The notes: generated by a model not told the origin, from the letters alone. DNA of 64,000 bases from Spirometra erinaceieuropaei (GCA_902702965.1 CACRXP010000396.1:171862-235861); one strand, 5' to 3'. Shown: positions 32,290-44,045, counted from the stretch's first letter. Numbers and translations: made by a program.

Positions 32290-32745
32290 CGATCGGAAAC
32301 CTTGGGAACATATATACTACTTAGAGATGGTGTTTTTTTTTTAATGCGAGTGAGATTGAGGTAAGTGGCTGGGAAGATCCCCTTTCGAGACCCAGATGTC
32401 ACTCATGCTAGTGTTGCAGTCCGCTGTAAGAACTGCCCTACTAGATAGCAGGTCAGACCTTTGTGCGCTTATTCCAATGGGAGTAAGTGGCCCATGTATC
32501 TCTGACGGATGACGGAACACACGGCGAGAGAACCTAGACCTTATGATGCTACCGATCCGTCGTCGACGGTATGTGCCGCGTGTATGCGCATTGGTTTTCA
32601 TCCGTTCTCGGGTGTCGTTTAAGGGTGTGGCTGGCTTATAAATGTATGGTCTACTTTGGAACGCATTCTACTCTGGCCTCCGGCGCCTTGAGACCTGGCA
32701 GGTCTTTGCCTGTTCTCTGTTCTATCTACCACCGGTGAGCCATGC
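32290..32745. repeat. Direct repeat flanking CR1 fragment (left)
   Basis: GGGAACATATATACTAC, GAGTGAGATTGAGGTAAGTG, CCGCTGTAAGAACTGCC and CTGCCTGTTCTCTGTTC-like blocks recur at 34015-34205 in the same direction. Probably the CR1 3' region or an independent repeat. Confidence 0.6.
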
Positions 32746-33998
32746 CAGTTTGTTGGTATTTGTATCTCTTCACACGTAAGATAGCGCGCCAGAAATGGCA
32801 CTAAAGAAGCTCGAAAAGCCGGTGTGCGACAAGTCGGAAGCTGCGGCACATCGGGCGGGAAGACTTCGTAGAAATAAGATCAGAATGCAAGGGATGGGCA
32901 ACGTCATCTGTAATCCGACCAGCAAATTGCTTGACCGTATTGAAATGTCTTTGGATGATAATATCGACTAAAACAAGAAAAACAACACCAGCGGCAGAAG
33001 AGAGCATTCGGAGGACTCGTTTTAAAATTAAAAGGCCGTTTCTGGGCAAAGCGGGGAAAATGACAGCAGAGCAGTGTGGGATAAGAGAGAGAATGCAGGC
33101 ATCGATGAATCGCCAGACTAAAGGTTCAGTTGTGTGGTAGGTACGTAAACGACGAATGTAATAAAGAAGTTTACGAACTTTAGTAAAAAGGGACTCATTA
33201 TGAAGGCAAAATGAGAGATTTGAGGACAAAGTAACGCCAAGGTACCTGAAAGAGGATATCTCGTTAGGAAGGATGTCAGAGTATTCAGGACTAGGTGAGG
33301 GCCGCAGTCGGAAAATACACTGGACCGATTTTTGGTTGTTCATTAGGAGACCGTTTTCCTCCGACCATACTAGGACATGATTTAGGCCATCCTTGGGAGA
33401 CTGAAGGTGTGTCGGACTTTTGAGAGGGTGTCCAACAACCACATCATCAGCATACTTAACCAAAAGACAGTCGTTAGGGGATCTTATATCGTCGTTGTGG
33501 AGGGAGAAAAGGTGAGGGGATAGAATGGAACCTTGAAGAACTCTACAGTCATGCGGAAGGACCATAGATTTCCGCTTGCCAGACTGGACAAATTGAGTGC
33601 GAGAAGTAAAATAATCGCTAAGCCAAGAGTCGACCCAGCCTGGAGAGCCGCACGCGGATATTTTGGCAAGGAGAAGAGGGCGCAGGACGGTATTGAAGAC
33701 GAAGCAAAGAAATGCGCATGCGTACTCGCGGCAACCCTTGTCTAATTCTTTTAGAGCAGAGTGAACCACACGAGCGACAGCATCTAAAGTACTCAACAGC
33801 AACAGCGTCTAGAGTACTGCGTTTGGCTTTGTATGCAAATATAATGCCTACGGCAACTCTTTCAGCAAGCTTTCATAGTGTGGAGGAGTAGGCCATTGGA
33901 CGAAAAGGTTTAGGATCCAAATTAGCGGTTTTTTGGGATGGGAGTGATTCTCACTGTACGCCAGGCGTCGGGAATCTTGGACTCCATGAGAGACATAT
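32700..33998 (-). pseudogene. CR1/Jockey-like reverse transcriptase, decayed
   Basis: Minus-strand frame of 333 codons (32801-33802) plus shifted extensions. RT motifs: KIPDAWRTVRITPIPKK (near 33970), motif A region ECACAFLCFVFNTVLRP where the catalytic aspartate is lost, motif B RVLQGSILSPHLFSLHNDD, motif C VKYADDVVVGHP intact, then FRYLGVTLSSNLSF. The C-terminus LVPFLARYLT lies in another frame (32760-32800). No endonuclease is attached. It is 5'-truncated, as is usual for CR1. Confidence 0.85.
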
Positions 33999-34009
33999 TA
34001 ATGTGTCAT

Positions 34010-34220
34010 CGGAAACCTTGGGAACGTATATACTACATAGAGATGGTGTTTTTTCACGCGAGTGAGATTGAGGTAAGTGGCTGGGAAGATTCCCGCTGTA
34101 AGAACTGCCAAACTAGATAGCAAGTCAGACCTGTGTGCGCGCCTATTCCAAGGGTCGTAAGTGCCTGACAGGTCGTTGCCTGTTCGCTGTTCAGTCTACC
34201 GCCGGTGAGCCATGTCAGTC
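34010..34220. repeat. Direct repeat flanking CR1 fragment (right)
   Basis: Shorter copy of 32290-32745, with an internal deletion; includes GGGAACGTATATACTAC and CAGTCTACCGCCGGTGAGCC. Confidence 0.6.
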
Positions 34221-34533
34221 AGTTGTGGATTAGATTGATGTGCTCCCATACCGTGCCAGTTGCAGAAGCCGATATAACAATGCCTGGACAGACCGGCAGC
34301 GCACCGCGCGAACGTACACACGGCCCCAGTCATGCGTCCAGCCCGCAAACCTGTCGCACGTCAGGCGCCGTTCTCCAACACCTGCCAGGACCGTCGAGAG
34401 TGCTGCGTGCGAGTTAAGGCGTCGGCCGTCCGCACATGCCCCCCCCCCTCGGCTCCACGCGTGCGCACTTTCACTTCTTTGTGCGACGCGCGCGCCCTCG
34501 CAGTGCGTGCGTATGACTCACTGCGACGACAAC

Positions 34534-34573
34534 ATGGCCGCCGCCGTTGTTGGCGCCGCGCCTGATGATCCAG
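34534..34573 (+). CDS. Candidate first coding exon of an unknown host gene
   Basis: A GC- and CpG-rich block (34310-34640), rare in this window, holds ATG 34534 in good initiation context (ACAACATGGCC). It encodes MAAAVVGAAPDDP before a possible donor CAG|GTCAGG at 34573/34574. If not spliced the frame runs to a stop near 34630. No downstream exon is identifiable because of the gap at 34839. Function unknown. Confidence 0.25.
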
Positions 34574-34838
34574 GTCAGGAAATGTGTCATCAAACTGTCG
34601 TCCGCGTCTTTGGCCTCGGCGCGCAAGAGTAACCCTACTCCGAGAGACGGTCAGGGTGCGCGCGCATGCTTGAACCCCTCCCCGCAACAATGAGTCACTC
34701 CATTTTCAGAAGCCGGGGTGAACATGTGAGGCACCGTAATCGGGGCATTGGGTATATGTGCATTCGCTCCCCACCACCCGTGTTTCACACTACATTTCTC
34801 ATCTCCCCTCAGCATCTGCCTCCGAAAATCATTCGACC

Positions 34839-35620
34839 NNNNNNNNNNNNNNNNNNNNNNNNNNNNNNNNNNNNNNNNNNNNNNNNNNNNNNNNNNNNNN
34901 NNNNNNNNNNNNNNNNNNNNNNNNNNNNNNNNNNNNNNNNNNNNNNNNNNNNNNNNNNNNNNNNNNNNNNNNNNNNNNNNNNNNNNNNNNNNNNNNNNNN
35001 NNNNNNNNNNNNNNNNNNNNNNNNNNNNNNNNNNNNNNNNNNNNNNNNNNNNNNNNNNNNNNNNNNNNNNNNNNNNNNNNNNNNNNNNNNNNNNNNNNNN
35101 NNNNNNNNNNNNNNNNNNNNNNNNNNNNNNNNNNNNNNNNNNNNNNNNNNNNNNNNNNNNNNNNNNNNNNNNNNNNNNNNNNNNNNNNNNNNNNNNNNNN
35201 NNNNNNNNNNNNNNNNNNNNNNNNNNNNNNNNNNNNNNNNNNNNNNNNNNNNNNNNNNNNNNNNNNNNNNNNNNNNNNNNNNNNNNNNNNNNNNNNNNNN
35301 NNNNNNNNNNNNNNNNNNNNNNNNNNNNNNNNNNNNNNNNNNNNNNNNNNNNNNNNNNNNNNNNNNNNNNNNNNNNNNNNNNNNNNNNNNNNNNNNNNNN
35401 NNNNNNNNNNNNNNNNNNNNNNNNNNNNNNNNNNNNNNNNNNNNNNNNNNNNNNNNNNNNNNNNNNNNNNNNNNNNNNNNNNNNNNNNNNNNNNNNNNNN
35501 NNNNNNNNNNNNNNNNNNNNNNNNNNNNNNNNNNNNNNNNNNNNNNNNNNNNNNNNNNNNNNNNNNNNNNNNNNNNNNNNNNNNNNNNNNNNNNNNNNNN
35601 NNNNNNNNNNNNNNNNNNNN
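34839..35620. other. Assembly gap (782 N)
   Basis: Run of N; adjacent sequence is GC-rich on the left. Confidence 0.99.
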
Positions 35621-36010
35621 GTTCCAATAGCGTGGCTGCGTCGGTTTCCCGCTTTCTTTGTAATTATTGACTTGATTACCTTGCTCCCTGTGTGATCCGG
35701 CTCTAGCCCTGCCTAAGCGACATCTGTCGAATGGCGCCAAAATCAAAACCCCGCTTACTGATGGTCTTTCTGACAAAATAACTGGAATCATCGCTTTTTA
35801 ATTTCCTCAGAAATTATCTACGAACTTGGAGTAGATCAGTTTACTCAAGGTCTATAGGCGCAAACTGAGAATTTTATGTATGAATATTTGGGCCGAAGCC
35901 CATCGGTCACAGCGGATAGACGCGTAATATTCATTAACTGCCGTCAGGCAGCTAGTAGCATACTTTAGGGGAAGGCGATACCATACTAACAGCACAGGTA
36001 CTGGCCAAAA

Positions 36011-36087
36011 GCCCATACACGAATGTTTCGCCGATATTCTGCCGCTGCATGGCGCAGCTGCGAGGGGTTCGGCTCGTCAGTGGGTTC
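36011..36087 (-). ncRNA. Hammerhead ribozyme, type I (Smα-like)
   Basis: Minus strand: CCCA, CTGACGA, stem II GCCGA/TCGGC, GAAA, stem III ACA-TTCG-TGT, A17, TGGG. All core bases are conserved and the cleavage base A is allowed. The stem III loop differs from the CGCG of sister copies while its three pairs are kept. Confidence 0.88.
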
Positions 36088-36473
36088 CCCAGCATTCCCC
36101 GTCTGTTTTCTGGTAGCTACTCTAATTTAGAAATTGTCGCTTTTTAAGTTCCTCAGAAATTATTTACGAAGTTGGAGTAGATCAGTTTATTCGAGGTCTA
36201 TAGGCACAGTCCGAGAATTTTATGGTTAGTATGGTATAACCTTGTCCTAAAGTATACTACTAGCTGCCTGTGGGCAGTTAATGAATATTACGCGGCTATC
36301 CGCTGTGGCCGATGGACTTCGACCCAAATATCCATACATAAAATTCTCGGTCTGTGCCTATAGACTTTGAATAAACTGATCTACTCAAAGTTCGTAAATA
36401 ATTTCTGAGGAAATTAAAAAGCGACAATTTCTAAATTGGAGTATCTACCAGAAAACGGACGGGGAATGCTGGG

Positions 36474-36550
36474 AGACCCACTGACGAGCCGAACCCCTCG
36501 CAGCTGCGCTATGCAGCGACAGAATATCGGCGAAACACGCGTGTATGGGC
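36474..36550 (+). ncRNA. Hammerhead ribozyme, type I (Smα-like)
   Basis: ACCCA, core CTGACGA at 36481-36487, stem II GCCGA/TCGGC with inner hairpin GCTGC-GCTAT-GCAGC, GAAA at 36532-36535, stem III ACA-CGCG-TGT, cleavage after A36545, then TGGGC. Fully canonical core. Confidence 0.9.
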
Positions 36551-36610
36551 TTTTGGCTAGTACCTGTGTTGTTAGTATGCGGTATCACCTTACCCTAAAG
36601 TATAACTGGA

Positions 36611-37529
36611 ATCGACAGCGGCCCATTTGAGATTGCATGCAATGCCACGTGCGACAGCGCGTTGTCAGCAAAATGTACGCCGTAAGGCGGGTACCACCTG
36701 CTTCTGTGTTCGTGTATGGCAGTGTCTACGTTGCCTGGCGCATGCGTTTACCTTCTTCGCGTCTGACGTGGTTTATGCGGTCTTCAGAGGGTGTTGAGGG
36801 TGAGCCTCTTGACCACACGGAGTTTCCTACGTAGAGCGCATACGTCACACTGAGCCATTGCTGAAAGTACACTTATGTGTTGTCGCTGACTTAGTCGCAG
36901 TCTGTCGTGAAACGACGTCACTTGGGCATCAGTTCCGCGAGGATGTTAGGCTTCCGTTGTTGTGTTTTATACTCGCCTACGAAGACAGGGTACTCACACG
37001 GAAATTAGAGGGGGACAACATCGTTGACCAGGGTGGCATTAATTCAGGACTGGTTGGTGGCTTCCATCGGGGTTAGAGGGGAGTGGTCTGTGTGAAGGAA
37101 TCTTTGATGACTCAGTTCGTAAACGGCCACGCGACAGCTGTGTGAATTTACAGCCTACGTTGCTTCAGGTAATGACGCATATAGAAGCCAGGAGGGTCTC
37201 TGCAGCGAATTGATGCATCTCGTGACTGGAGCGGTCATAAGTATGTCGATAAGAGCCCACTTGGAGGTGAGACCACCTAGTCATCGGCAAATTTGATGCC
37301 ATTAACTTTCAATGCACCGCCGGCCTCCCCCGAGAGCGCAGTTCGTATGACCTCTCAGTTTGCGGCTGACTCACTGCAAGTATTCAGATTTCTCAGACAT
37401 AAAAACCTGCTTTGTCTCAAGTATATTTTCTTCAGTCAGTGGTCTTTGTCTGAATGTGGTCCCCCCCCCTCCCCTCTAACCCTCTGAAGCCTTATTCCTC
37501 GCGTCTTCTCCCTGTACAACCTAAACTCC
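36611..37529. other. Unassigned stretch
   Basis: No feature recognised. Frames are under 75 codons and without domains. Confidence 0.4.
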
Positions 37530-37945
37530 TCCAACGGGCCACGCGGTAGACGCGCTGGACCAATAAGGAGCTAGATCGCAGTCTGGCACGCTCCACTGGT
37601 GATGTGCACTCATAGCAAATGCCCCACAGGGGGGGGGTGCGGCTGCACGCCCAGTAGCAGGCTCGTGTCGCGCCGGTTGAGATCCGTGGTCAGTGTACGT
37701 TCTGGGCCGGGGGGTTGTAATGGCACGCCTAGACGCTGGTTTCCGTGGTGCCAGCCACCTGAGCCCCCACTCTCGCTTCCGGTCTTCTCGACTTTGGGAG
37801 AGGAGGGAAGAGTGCGTTAGGTGCTGTGCTAGTCCACCATCATTTCAAAGGGATTCACGCGCAAGTCATCGTTCCTACCCCCCCCCCCTGCGGACAATAT
37901 CGGTCACGACGGTCGGACTGTCGCGTCGGACTAGGTAGATGATCC
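37530..37945 (+). repeat. Family B repeat, long copy
   Basis: Begins GGGCCACGCGGTAGACGCGC, then AGCAAATGCCCCACAGG, CGCGCCGGTTGAGATCC, TGGCACGCCTAGACGCTGG, GAGTGCGTTAGGTGCTG and CACGCGCAAGTCATCG. With 46965-47430 it defines a unit of about 420-450 bp. Confidence 0.7.
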
Positions 37946-38854
37946 TCCGAATGACTGCCGTCGGAGTACCATGCCTGAAACAGAGTCTGCGCTTCATGGT
38001 GGGGACGAACTGTCCACGTGACATCCGATTCAGTTGGATCGATGGGCGCAACCCCGTAAGACCTTGAGTATTTGCGATTAAAGCCGATGGAAAATAGGCC
38101 CATAGCTCAGTTACTCGGAGGTCCCACTTGAAATCGTTCGATGGGCAGTTGACTTGGGTTCATAACTCATGAAGCCACAGTTCGTCGGTGGCCCTTCTCT
38201 GCCTTTGGAAAATTATTGGAAAGGGAAAAGGGAAAAAAAACTGTGCGCCTGATGATACCTGAAACTTCCAGTCAAGGTCATGTCGGCAACTTTATATTGA
38301 TTCTACTTAATGTCCTGTCAGGTTGCACTAGATGGCCGTCTCGAACTAGGATGCTCTATTAGGACATTTTGAGTGGTAGTGTGTCCTCTGATTAATGTCT
38401 TTAGTTTTAAAGTCGTTTTTTGCAATATTTTGAAGGTTATCGGTTTACTAAACACCACATTCACAGCAATTTTTGAATACAAACACACCTCTTGACGTTG
38501 AGGGTTTATCCAGACGTCAGATATCCAACTTCAAACGTTATCCAAGTCGTTATATTCGCGTCTACCGAAGCTGTCAGTCTGAAAATCAAGTCTTAACTTT
38601 CGGACCAAATGTATGTTGTTCTATTAGAGTGCACAGGGTGCGTTGTCCTCTCCCACGACCCATCTCCTGCATGGTACCAAAACTTACGAAAGATTGCCAA
38701 TCACTCGCAAACTGGCACAAGCGAATGAACCAGAGCGTTGAAGTAAGAATAAAGGGTTTAAGCAAATTGGAAACATAAAGGAAATATCATAATTAAAATT
38801 ACGTTGTTTAGAAATACCAATATGTTCAAAGAAGCGAGAAATTTCAAAAGCATC
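37946..38854. other. Unassigned stretch
   Basis: Moderately AT-rich, no gene or repeat seen. Confidence 0.4.
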
Positions 38855-39200
38855 AAAAATCGTTGCAACTGAGCAAGCTTAAGTTTTCGATGTACAGCAC
38901 AAGTAGAATGACGTTTGAGAAGAGTCCTTTGGTTAAGTTTGCACTTATATATCCTTCACCAATAAGTGTAGTTTCAAGTATGGCGATTGGCCAACAGCAT
39001 GTCGAGTATGGATTCAAACACGTTTTCGCAAGAATTGGCTGTATTTTTTCCGTTTTGTGCATTGTTTGAGAAGCGGTTGACTAAAATGCAGGTTTTAGCT
39101 AAATTTCAGTGATAGACACATCATAGGAATATAATTTTCCATGAAATCACATGTCAGGCTCACCCGTAAACGTGCCATTTCGGGCGCATTAAGAGAACTT
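38855..39200 (+). repeat. Penelope family C terminal region, isolated
   Basis: TATCCTTCACCAATAAGTGTA, GATTGGCCAACAGCAT, GATTCAAACACGTTTTCGCAAG match 9112-9210, and CATAGGAATATAATTTTCC matches 10500-10520. No coding sequence and no complete hammerhead here. Confidence 0.65.
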
Positions 39201-40701
39201 TCCTTCCGTCAATTTTCTTTATGCTTGTTTCTGGTGCTACAGCACGATGAATTTCAAATCTTCCTTGAAACAGCGGTGAATACTTCACGATTTTTAGTGT
39301 TTTCAATCGCCTACCCATAAATTTAGATCTTATTCGATGTGTTTATCAAAACCTTCAAAGTATGAAACTTCTTGAAGGCATTTACCGAAGTAGTGAGTTC
39401 CTAGACATTCTTTCTAACGCAGATGGCCGTTCAGGTCATATGTGTTTAATCACCCAAGCATGAGACCTCATAACTGATAAAAATGAACGCTCACAGCGAA
39501 TTTCGGCACTGAATATGCCTTAGATTAATCAAAAGGCTTTCCCCAGTAATTTACCTTTTTTACAAAGCGCCTTTATAAGGCGGTTTGCTGACGGATGTCT
39601 GTGCGTTTCACCTTTTCCCAAGGTTAAGTCAAGATATAAATCAGGATGTGTTATCGGTTTTTTCACTCCCCTGAAAATTGGCAATTTTTCTGTTGTAAAT
39701 AAAAATAATTCACTTTCATTTTTATATCGGAGCCATTATCAATATATTTTTTTGCCTTTAGGGTACGGTCTAAGATTGTAAATGCACAACAGACTGGCTG
39801 TATAAATACTGCGGTATTGCGAAAACGCCAATCCTTTGCCCGTTCCGTATCTAGATTGCGCATTAGCGGAGAGTATACAGAAAAGTATTATACCCTACGC
39901 TTGAAAGTCAACGTAGCTACTTTGTAGAGGGCCTTTTCGCGGTAAATCATCGAGTACTCGCAAACGGTAGGAAAATATCAGAGCGTCTAAACAAAGGATT
40001 ACCAGTGGGCGTTATTACTGCGTTTTGAACATTAAATCACACAGATTTTACCTTTGACTTTCTAAAGTCGACAAAACGTCTGTTTTTTTTTATAAACAGC
40101 TTGCCTTCTTGGACCTTGCTTCATCTGATTTACGTGTTGAAAAAATCGACTTTTAAGTTCGACCAGTTCCATTTGGTAAAGTTCGCGAGTTTAAATTGCT
40201 CTCTTCGTACAGAAGAACACCCGCCGATGCTAAAACTTAGTCTAGGATAGTTATTAGGATAGGGAGCTGCCGGAATACAAAGTAACATAGATTTTTTGCC
40301 CAAATTTGTAAACATTTTGACTGGCAAAACTATTTAAAAAACATTGGACATACAGAAAGGACATTTTCCGGAATGAATCAGGCGATTAAGTAAAATGTGC
40401 GATATTTTAGTGGCCCACAATTGATCTGTCATCACGCTGTATTTTCGCAAACGTTCATTCTACACGAATTGCGTAACGACCGATAAGGGTCTCGTGTTTT
40501 CGTGAGGTCGTGTTTTTTTGAATGACGTCACAGCTGCCTGCGCAGCTGGTCAGAAATTTGACGCTGGTGTTCGGTTTTTTTTTCAGCACTGCCAAACGAT
40601 GTCCCGACTGCCTAAGTCAGGAAAAAGGATTAGGAATGAACAGAGAAGCTTCCCAGAGGAAATTAAACAGCCTGAAATGGTTTGCCTTTGCCCCAACACT
40701 A
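39201..40701. other. AT-rich unassigned stretch
   Basis: No gene or repeat recognised over 1.5 kb. Confidence 0.4.
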
Positions 40702-41008
40702 CAGTAGATGTGCTAACTCATGAAATGTCAACCAGAATTTCGAAATTCGTTCTCGTTTCGAAACGATAAATTAAGTAGTGTTGCAAAACTAACCATGATG
40801 CAGCATAAATCTATAATGATCCAGTTGCCTCAGGGTGTCGGCTTTCGAAAGAACTTATTTTCGGCTGCATGCAAGATCTATACTCTGCAAAAAATGTCTA
40901 CTTATGTAGTATGCAATTTTCTAATTGATTTTTGATGCCCTTGAAAATTCAATTATATTTCATGGAAAACATGCATAAAAATATTCATTCTTTTGCTAAT
41001 TTGGTCGA
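40702..41008. mobile_element. Foldback MITE, left arm only
   Basis: CAGTAGATGTGCTAACTCAT at the start, with a preceding TA, and the arm sequence to CATAAAAATATTCATTC match 5777-6075 closely. Ends abruptly near 41008; the right arm is absent. Confidence 0.85.
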
Positions 41009-41024
41009 AACGGACTTGTTGCCT

Positions 41025-41125
41025 TGTCGGCTGCGATCGCTGTGCGACTGTCTGCGGGGCTCTTGTTCGAGCCTCCAACCACAACGGGGTGAGCAGGTTC
41101 CGTAACCCTATTGGTGAACACGCCT
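41025..41125 (+). repeat. SINE family A, 3' part, diverged
   Basis: GCTGTGCGACTGTCTGCGGG, TTCGAGCC and GTTCCGTAACCCTATTGGTG keep the order of the SINE tail seen at 20400. Confidence 0.5.
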
Positions 41126-41983
41126 CCGACATATATCTATAATTGATTTACCCATTGGCTAGGAGCCCTAACTCGTGATCACCCACGTCCAGTCGGTTCG
41201 CGCAACCGTATCCACATGCGTCAAGTAGGCGTGCCAGCGCGACGGCGTCAGCTGGTCTGTCTAGTTGTCGACGCACGATGAGAAATCTACGAGCCCATCC
41301 ATTATAGTAGGCCGGGCGAACACAACGGGCCGGAACCTCCACCAAATGGAAAGGTAGAAAATTATCTTATCCACGTCCAGGGCTGAACCTCGGCAAGGCA
41401 GGATTGCCCTTTCATCTGGGAGCAACTTTTACGTCATATAATTATGATGCAGGATAAGGACATCACTATCTTACCTCGTTCTCGTAGTATAAACCGACAA
41501 AGAGTAGTTCGTGCTGTGATCGTCAGCTTATCCAGGATGGATTCAAGGCTGTCGAAGCAAATCACGCAAACGCCACATCCAGAGATACGCTGGTGGTCAA
41601 TCAGCCATGGAGACTGGAAAGAAATTAATTGCGTTTTCCCGACTGTCCAACCGTCGCACATCCGGTCGCAGATCATTCTGTCTAGTCATACGATCTGCAA
41701 TAAAGTCCAGCAGTCCACCCTTAGCTGCGTCCTCAATTGGAATGTCACGTAAGTCTGACCCATAAGGGAGATATCGCTGTCGCCGTCGTCAAGAAGCGAT
41801 TAATTACGTCCGGTTCCCAGTACAAACTCCGCGTTCTATAGCAAAGTAGAGCACTTGACGAACTGGTCTTGTCGGCGAATGCGGCATCTTCCGAGCGAAG
41901 CACGCACTGTACTTTTACTTTCGTTGACTTCGTTGAACAATCTACCAATTGTTAATATAACCCGATCGCAACCGACTGGATAA
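41126..41983. other. Unassigned stretch
   Basis: No domain recognised. A plus-strand frame 41444-41752 ends near a GTAAGT (41749) that could be a splice donor, but there is no other support for an exon. Confidence 0.35.
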
Positions 41984-42165
41984 GGAGCCCGTGGCCCCAT
42001 AGTTAGGGCGTTTGAATTCTAACCAACAGGTCGCGGGTTCGAGTCTTGGGGGTTGCACAGTCCGGCGTTGGGTATGACTGACTGATGATGGCCAATAAGC
42101 CAGAAATGGCCATTCCAGTCTCCCTTGTCTTTGTCGGTAATAACATTCTGCCTATAAAACCGCAA
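41984..42165 (+). repeat. tRNA-derived SINE family A
   Basis: A-box GTGGCCCCATAGTTAGGGC, B-box GGTCGCGGGTTCGAGTC, body TATGACTGACTGATG, GCCAGAAATGGCCATTCC and CCCTTGTCTTTGTCGGTAA. Lacks the distal tail. Confidence 0.85.
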
Positions 42166-42789
42166 CCATTAATTGCATTAGGTCGATAACGCCCAAGAAC
42201 ACGTCTCCGTAGGGAGTCACGCCTACATAACACCTATAGAAACCACGGCCTAAGTCTTTTGAGACAAGCTGACGGTATCCAGATCAGGGGGTCGAGTTAG
42301 TGCGTCAGGGTTGTCAGGAAAATGAACAGCATGTAAAGCTACATATTCGGCAAGCCAATTTCACAGGTCAGATCGTGTTGTTCGTCTGTCTTGGGCAGAC
42401 AGTAAAAAGCACATTACGTGCCAGGTGGGTCACGAACTGGTTCCCTTGTACCACTGGAACGTTTTGGGTGCTTTTGGGGACTAATCATCGTTTGATGTCC
42501 GGTTATTCTGAAGCCGACATCCGGCACAGAGATGAGCATGTGCTGACGAAAGTATGTCCGTCCACCTACACGAAGCTCCACAACCCCACACCACCACCAT
42601 CCTCTCGCTCTCTCCCATTGGCTCTACGGGCTACTTATGCAATGTGCCTTTGCGTCACATTCCTCATTTCCACTCTGATACGCACGCCGAGGAAATTACG
42701 GACATTGGTCGGATCAAGGGGACGGAGTGAACCTCTGTGGGTACCCGTACAATGTCCGATGATAGACAAATCAACGGAGAACAGTGTGA
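42166..42789. other. Unassigned stretch
   Basis: A 178-codon plus-strand frame (42300-42836) is open but has no domain and runs into a SINE, so I do not call it a gene. Confidence 0.4.
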
Positions 42790-42915
42790 GCATTATTGTC
42801 TCCAGCCTCGGGGGCTGTACACCTCGGGCTGGCTGATGACGGCTAACAAGTCAGAAATGGCCATTCCAGTTTCCCTTGTCCTTGTCGGTAATGTCGTTCC
42901 GCCGAGCGGCTACCG
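42790..42915 (+). repeat. SINE family A, body segment
   Basis: CTCGGGCTGGCTGATGACGG, GTCAGAAATGGCCATTCCAG and CCCTTGTCCTTGTCGGTAAT. Confidence 0.75.
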
Positions 42916-43229
42916 CCGGGGCTGGAGATCGAGCTCAAAGACACGACGGACGATTGAGCGCCGCTCTACCATAGTCGCAGTTTTTTGTCTTGCAAATAGA
43001 GGCAAAAATGAAAGACGAACATGAGACCTAACCTAAACGGCAGCCCAACTAACCAGAGCTTTCGGAATTATAAAACGACGATTGTGCCGTTTTGTCGTCT
43101 GACAATACCCGCTGGGCTGGAGTCACGCCGCCTGCGTTCGGCGCGTGCATCTCCGGCTGAGAATTAGGCCACAACATCTGGCTGCGTGAGTATAACGCCT
43201 GACAGCCAGGGGAAGGAGTGCATCAATGT

Positions 43230-44045
43230 GTCTGTTTATGCAGTTAGAGTCACAGTCTCAGGCCGTCAGCGACTCGCGCCCATGACCGCAGCGTGGAATT
43301 CGAGCACCTCATCGACTTTTTGGGTAGCTACACGAGACTGCGGACTATCTGCCCGAACGACCTGTTGGTGCTTGTGTACTCGTAAGCTGAGTCGTCGTGC
43401 TGTTTGGGCAGTCGTAACGTGGAATTTGATAAATTGCACCCGATTTCTCACCCGCCTCCAGCCGGTCCTTCATCTCTGTGTGACTCTGGTACGCATGATA
43501 GTTGCCGGACGATGGGCGGTACCCACGCCAAACGCGGCGGTAATGCGTTCTGTTACCATTTGATGCATTCCTTGTATACAGCAAATGGTATTGGCGGCCC
43601 TCTCACGTTTGCACGTACTTTGGCAGCGACTGACGAAGTTGTATGGACAGCTCTTGCCAATTGGTCCCTTTGTGGATGCAGAATTTCCCGTAATCGTTTC
43701 TCCGGGTACGTTTTACCCTTTCGAAGCGCGCCTTTGCACAGCTGCCTCTGGGCACCACCGGATGCTTCCCGTGACGGTGGAGGGTCCGGGCACACCTCGG
43801 TGCGGAGTTCACCAAATACTTCCGCGCCGCGTGACCAGAACGTAATGCAAGAGCCCTTGCTCGTGGTATCGGTCTTTGAAACGCAAGCTGGTAGGGATTA
43901 AAAGCGATCCCTCCCAACTCTTGTAAGATAAATTCTACAACTAGGCTGGTGATTGGGGACCCATCGGCGTTTCTTTGATTTACTAGCACGTTTTGTCATT
44001 GAAAGTGAAACGTAGTCAGACTACAAATAGTTCCACTGGTTGCCG
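43230..44045 (-). pseudogene. Penelope-like element family E: RT motif B to GIY-YIG nuclease
   Basis: Minus strand, several frames: RT motif B region FTFNDKT, IKETPMGPQSP and, shifted, GSPITSLVVEFILQELG (43930-44030). The palm motif C is not found. Then GKTYPEKRLREILHPQRDQLARA, AFGVGTAHRPATIM-like sequence, and the nuclease start EKSGAIYQIPRYDC, continuing in another frame as TARRLSLRVHKH and SRVATQK. Badly broken and distinct from families A-D. Confidence 0.65.

Larger units (their letters stand above)
35795..36610. mobile_element. Hammerhead-bearing repeat, divergent pair 2
   Basis: The two halves are inverted copies: 35796-36120 against 36285-36600, each with a hammerhead reading outward and the associated blocks AAATTATTTACGAA-GTTGGAG, and CAGTACCTGTGTTGTTAGTA. 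The central part 36120-36280 carries a further partial unit. Same family as 3262-3925, but a distinct subtype (leader CTACTCTAATTTAG). Confidence 0.75.

Noticed and set aside
34240..34632. 130-codon plus-strand protein starting at 34240
   Set aside because: Arginine-rich text from a CpG-rich block; the start lies in a repeat-derived segment. Only the short ATG-donor unit at 34534 is kept as a weak candidate.
34666..35791. Long open frames across the N run
   Set aside because: Their length comes from undetermined bases; the real sequence at the two ends shows no coding features. The same applies at 22563-23246 and 11862-12294.
41984..42075. tRNA gene
   Set aside because: A- and B-boxes are present, but no acceptor stem or cloverleaf closes and the unit continues into a SINE body found in many copies.
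42300..42836. 178-codon plus-strand gene
   Set aside because: No domain, amino-acid use looks random, and it runs into a SINE body.
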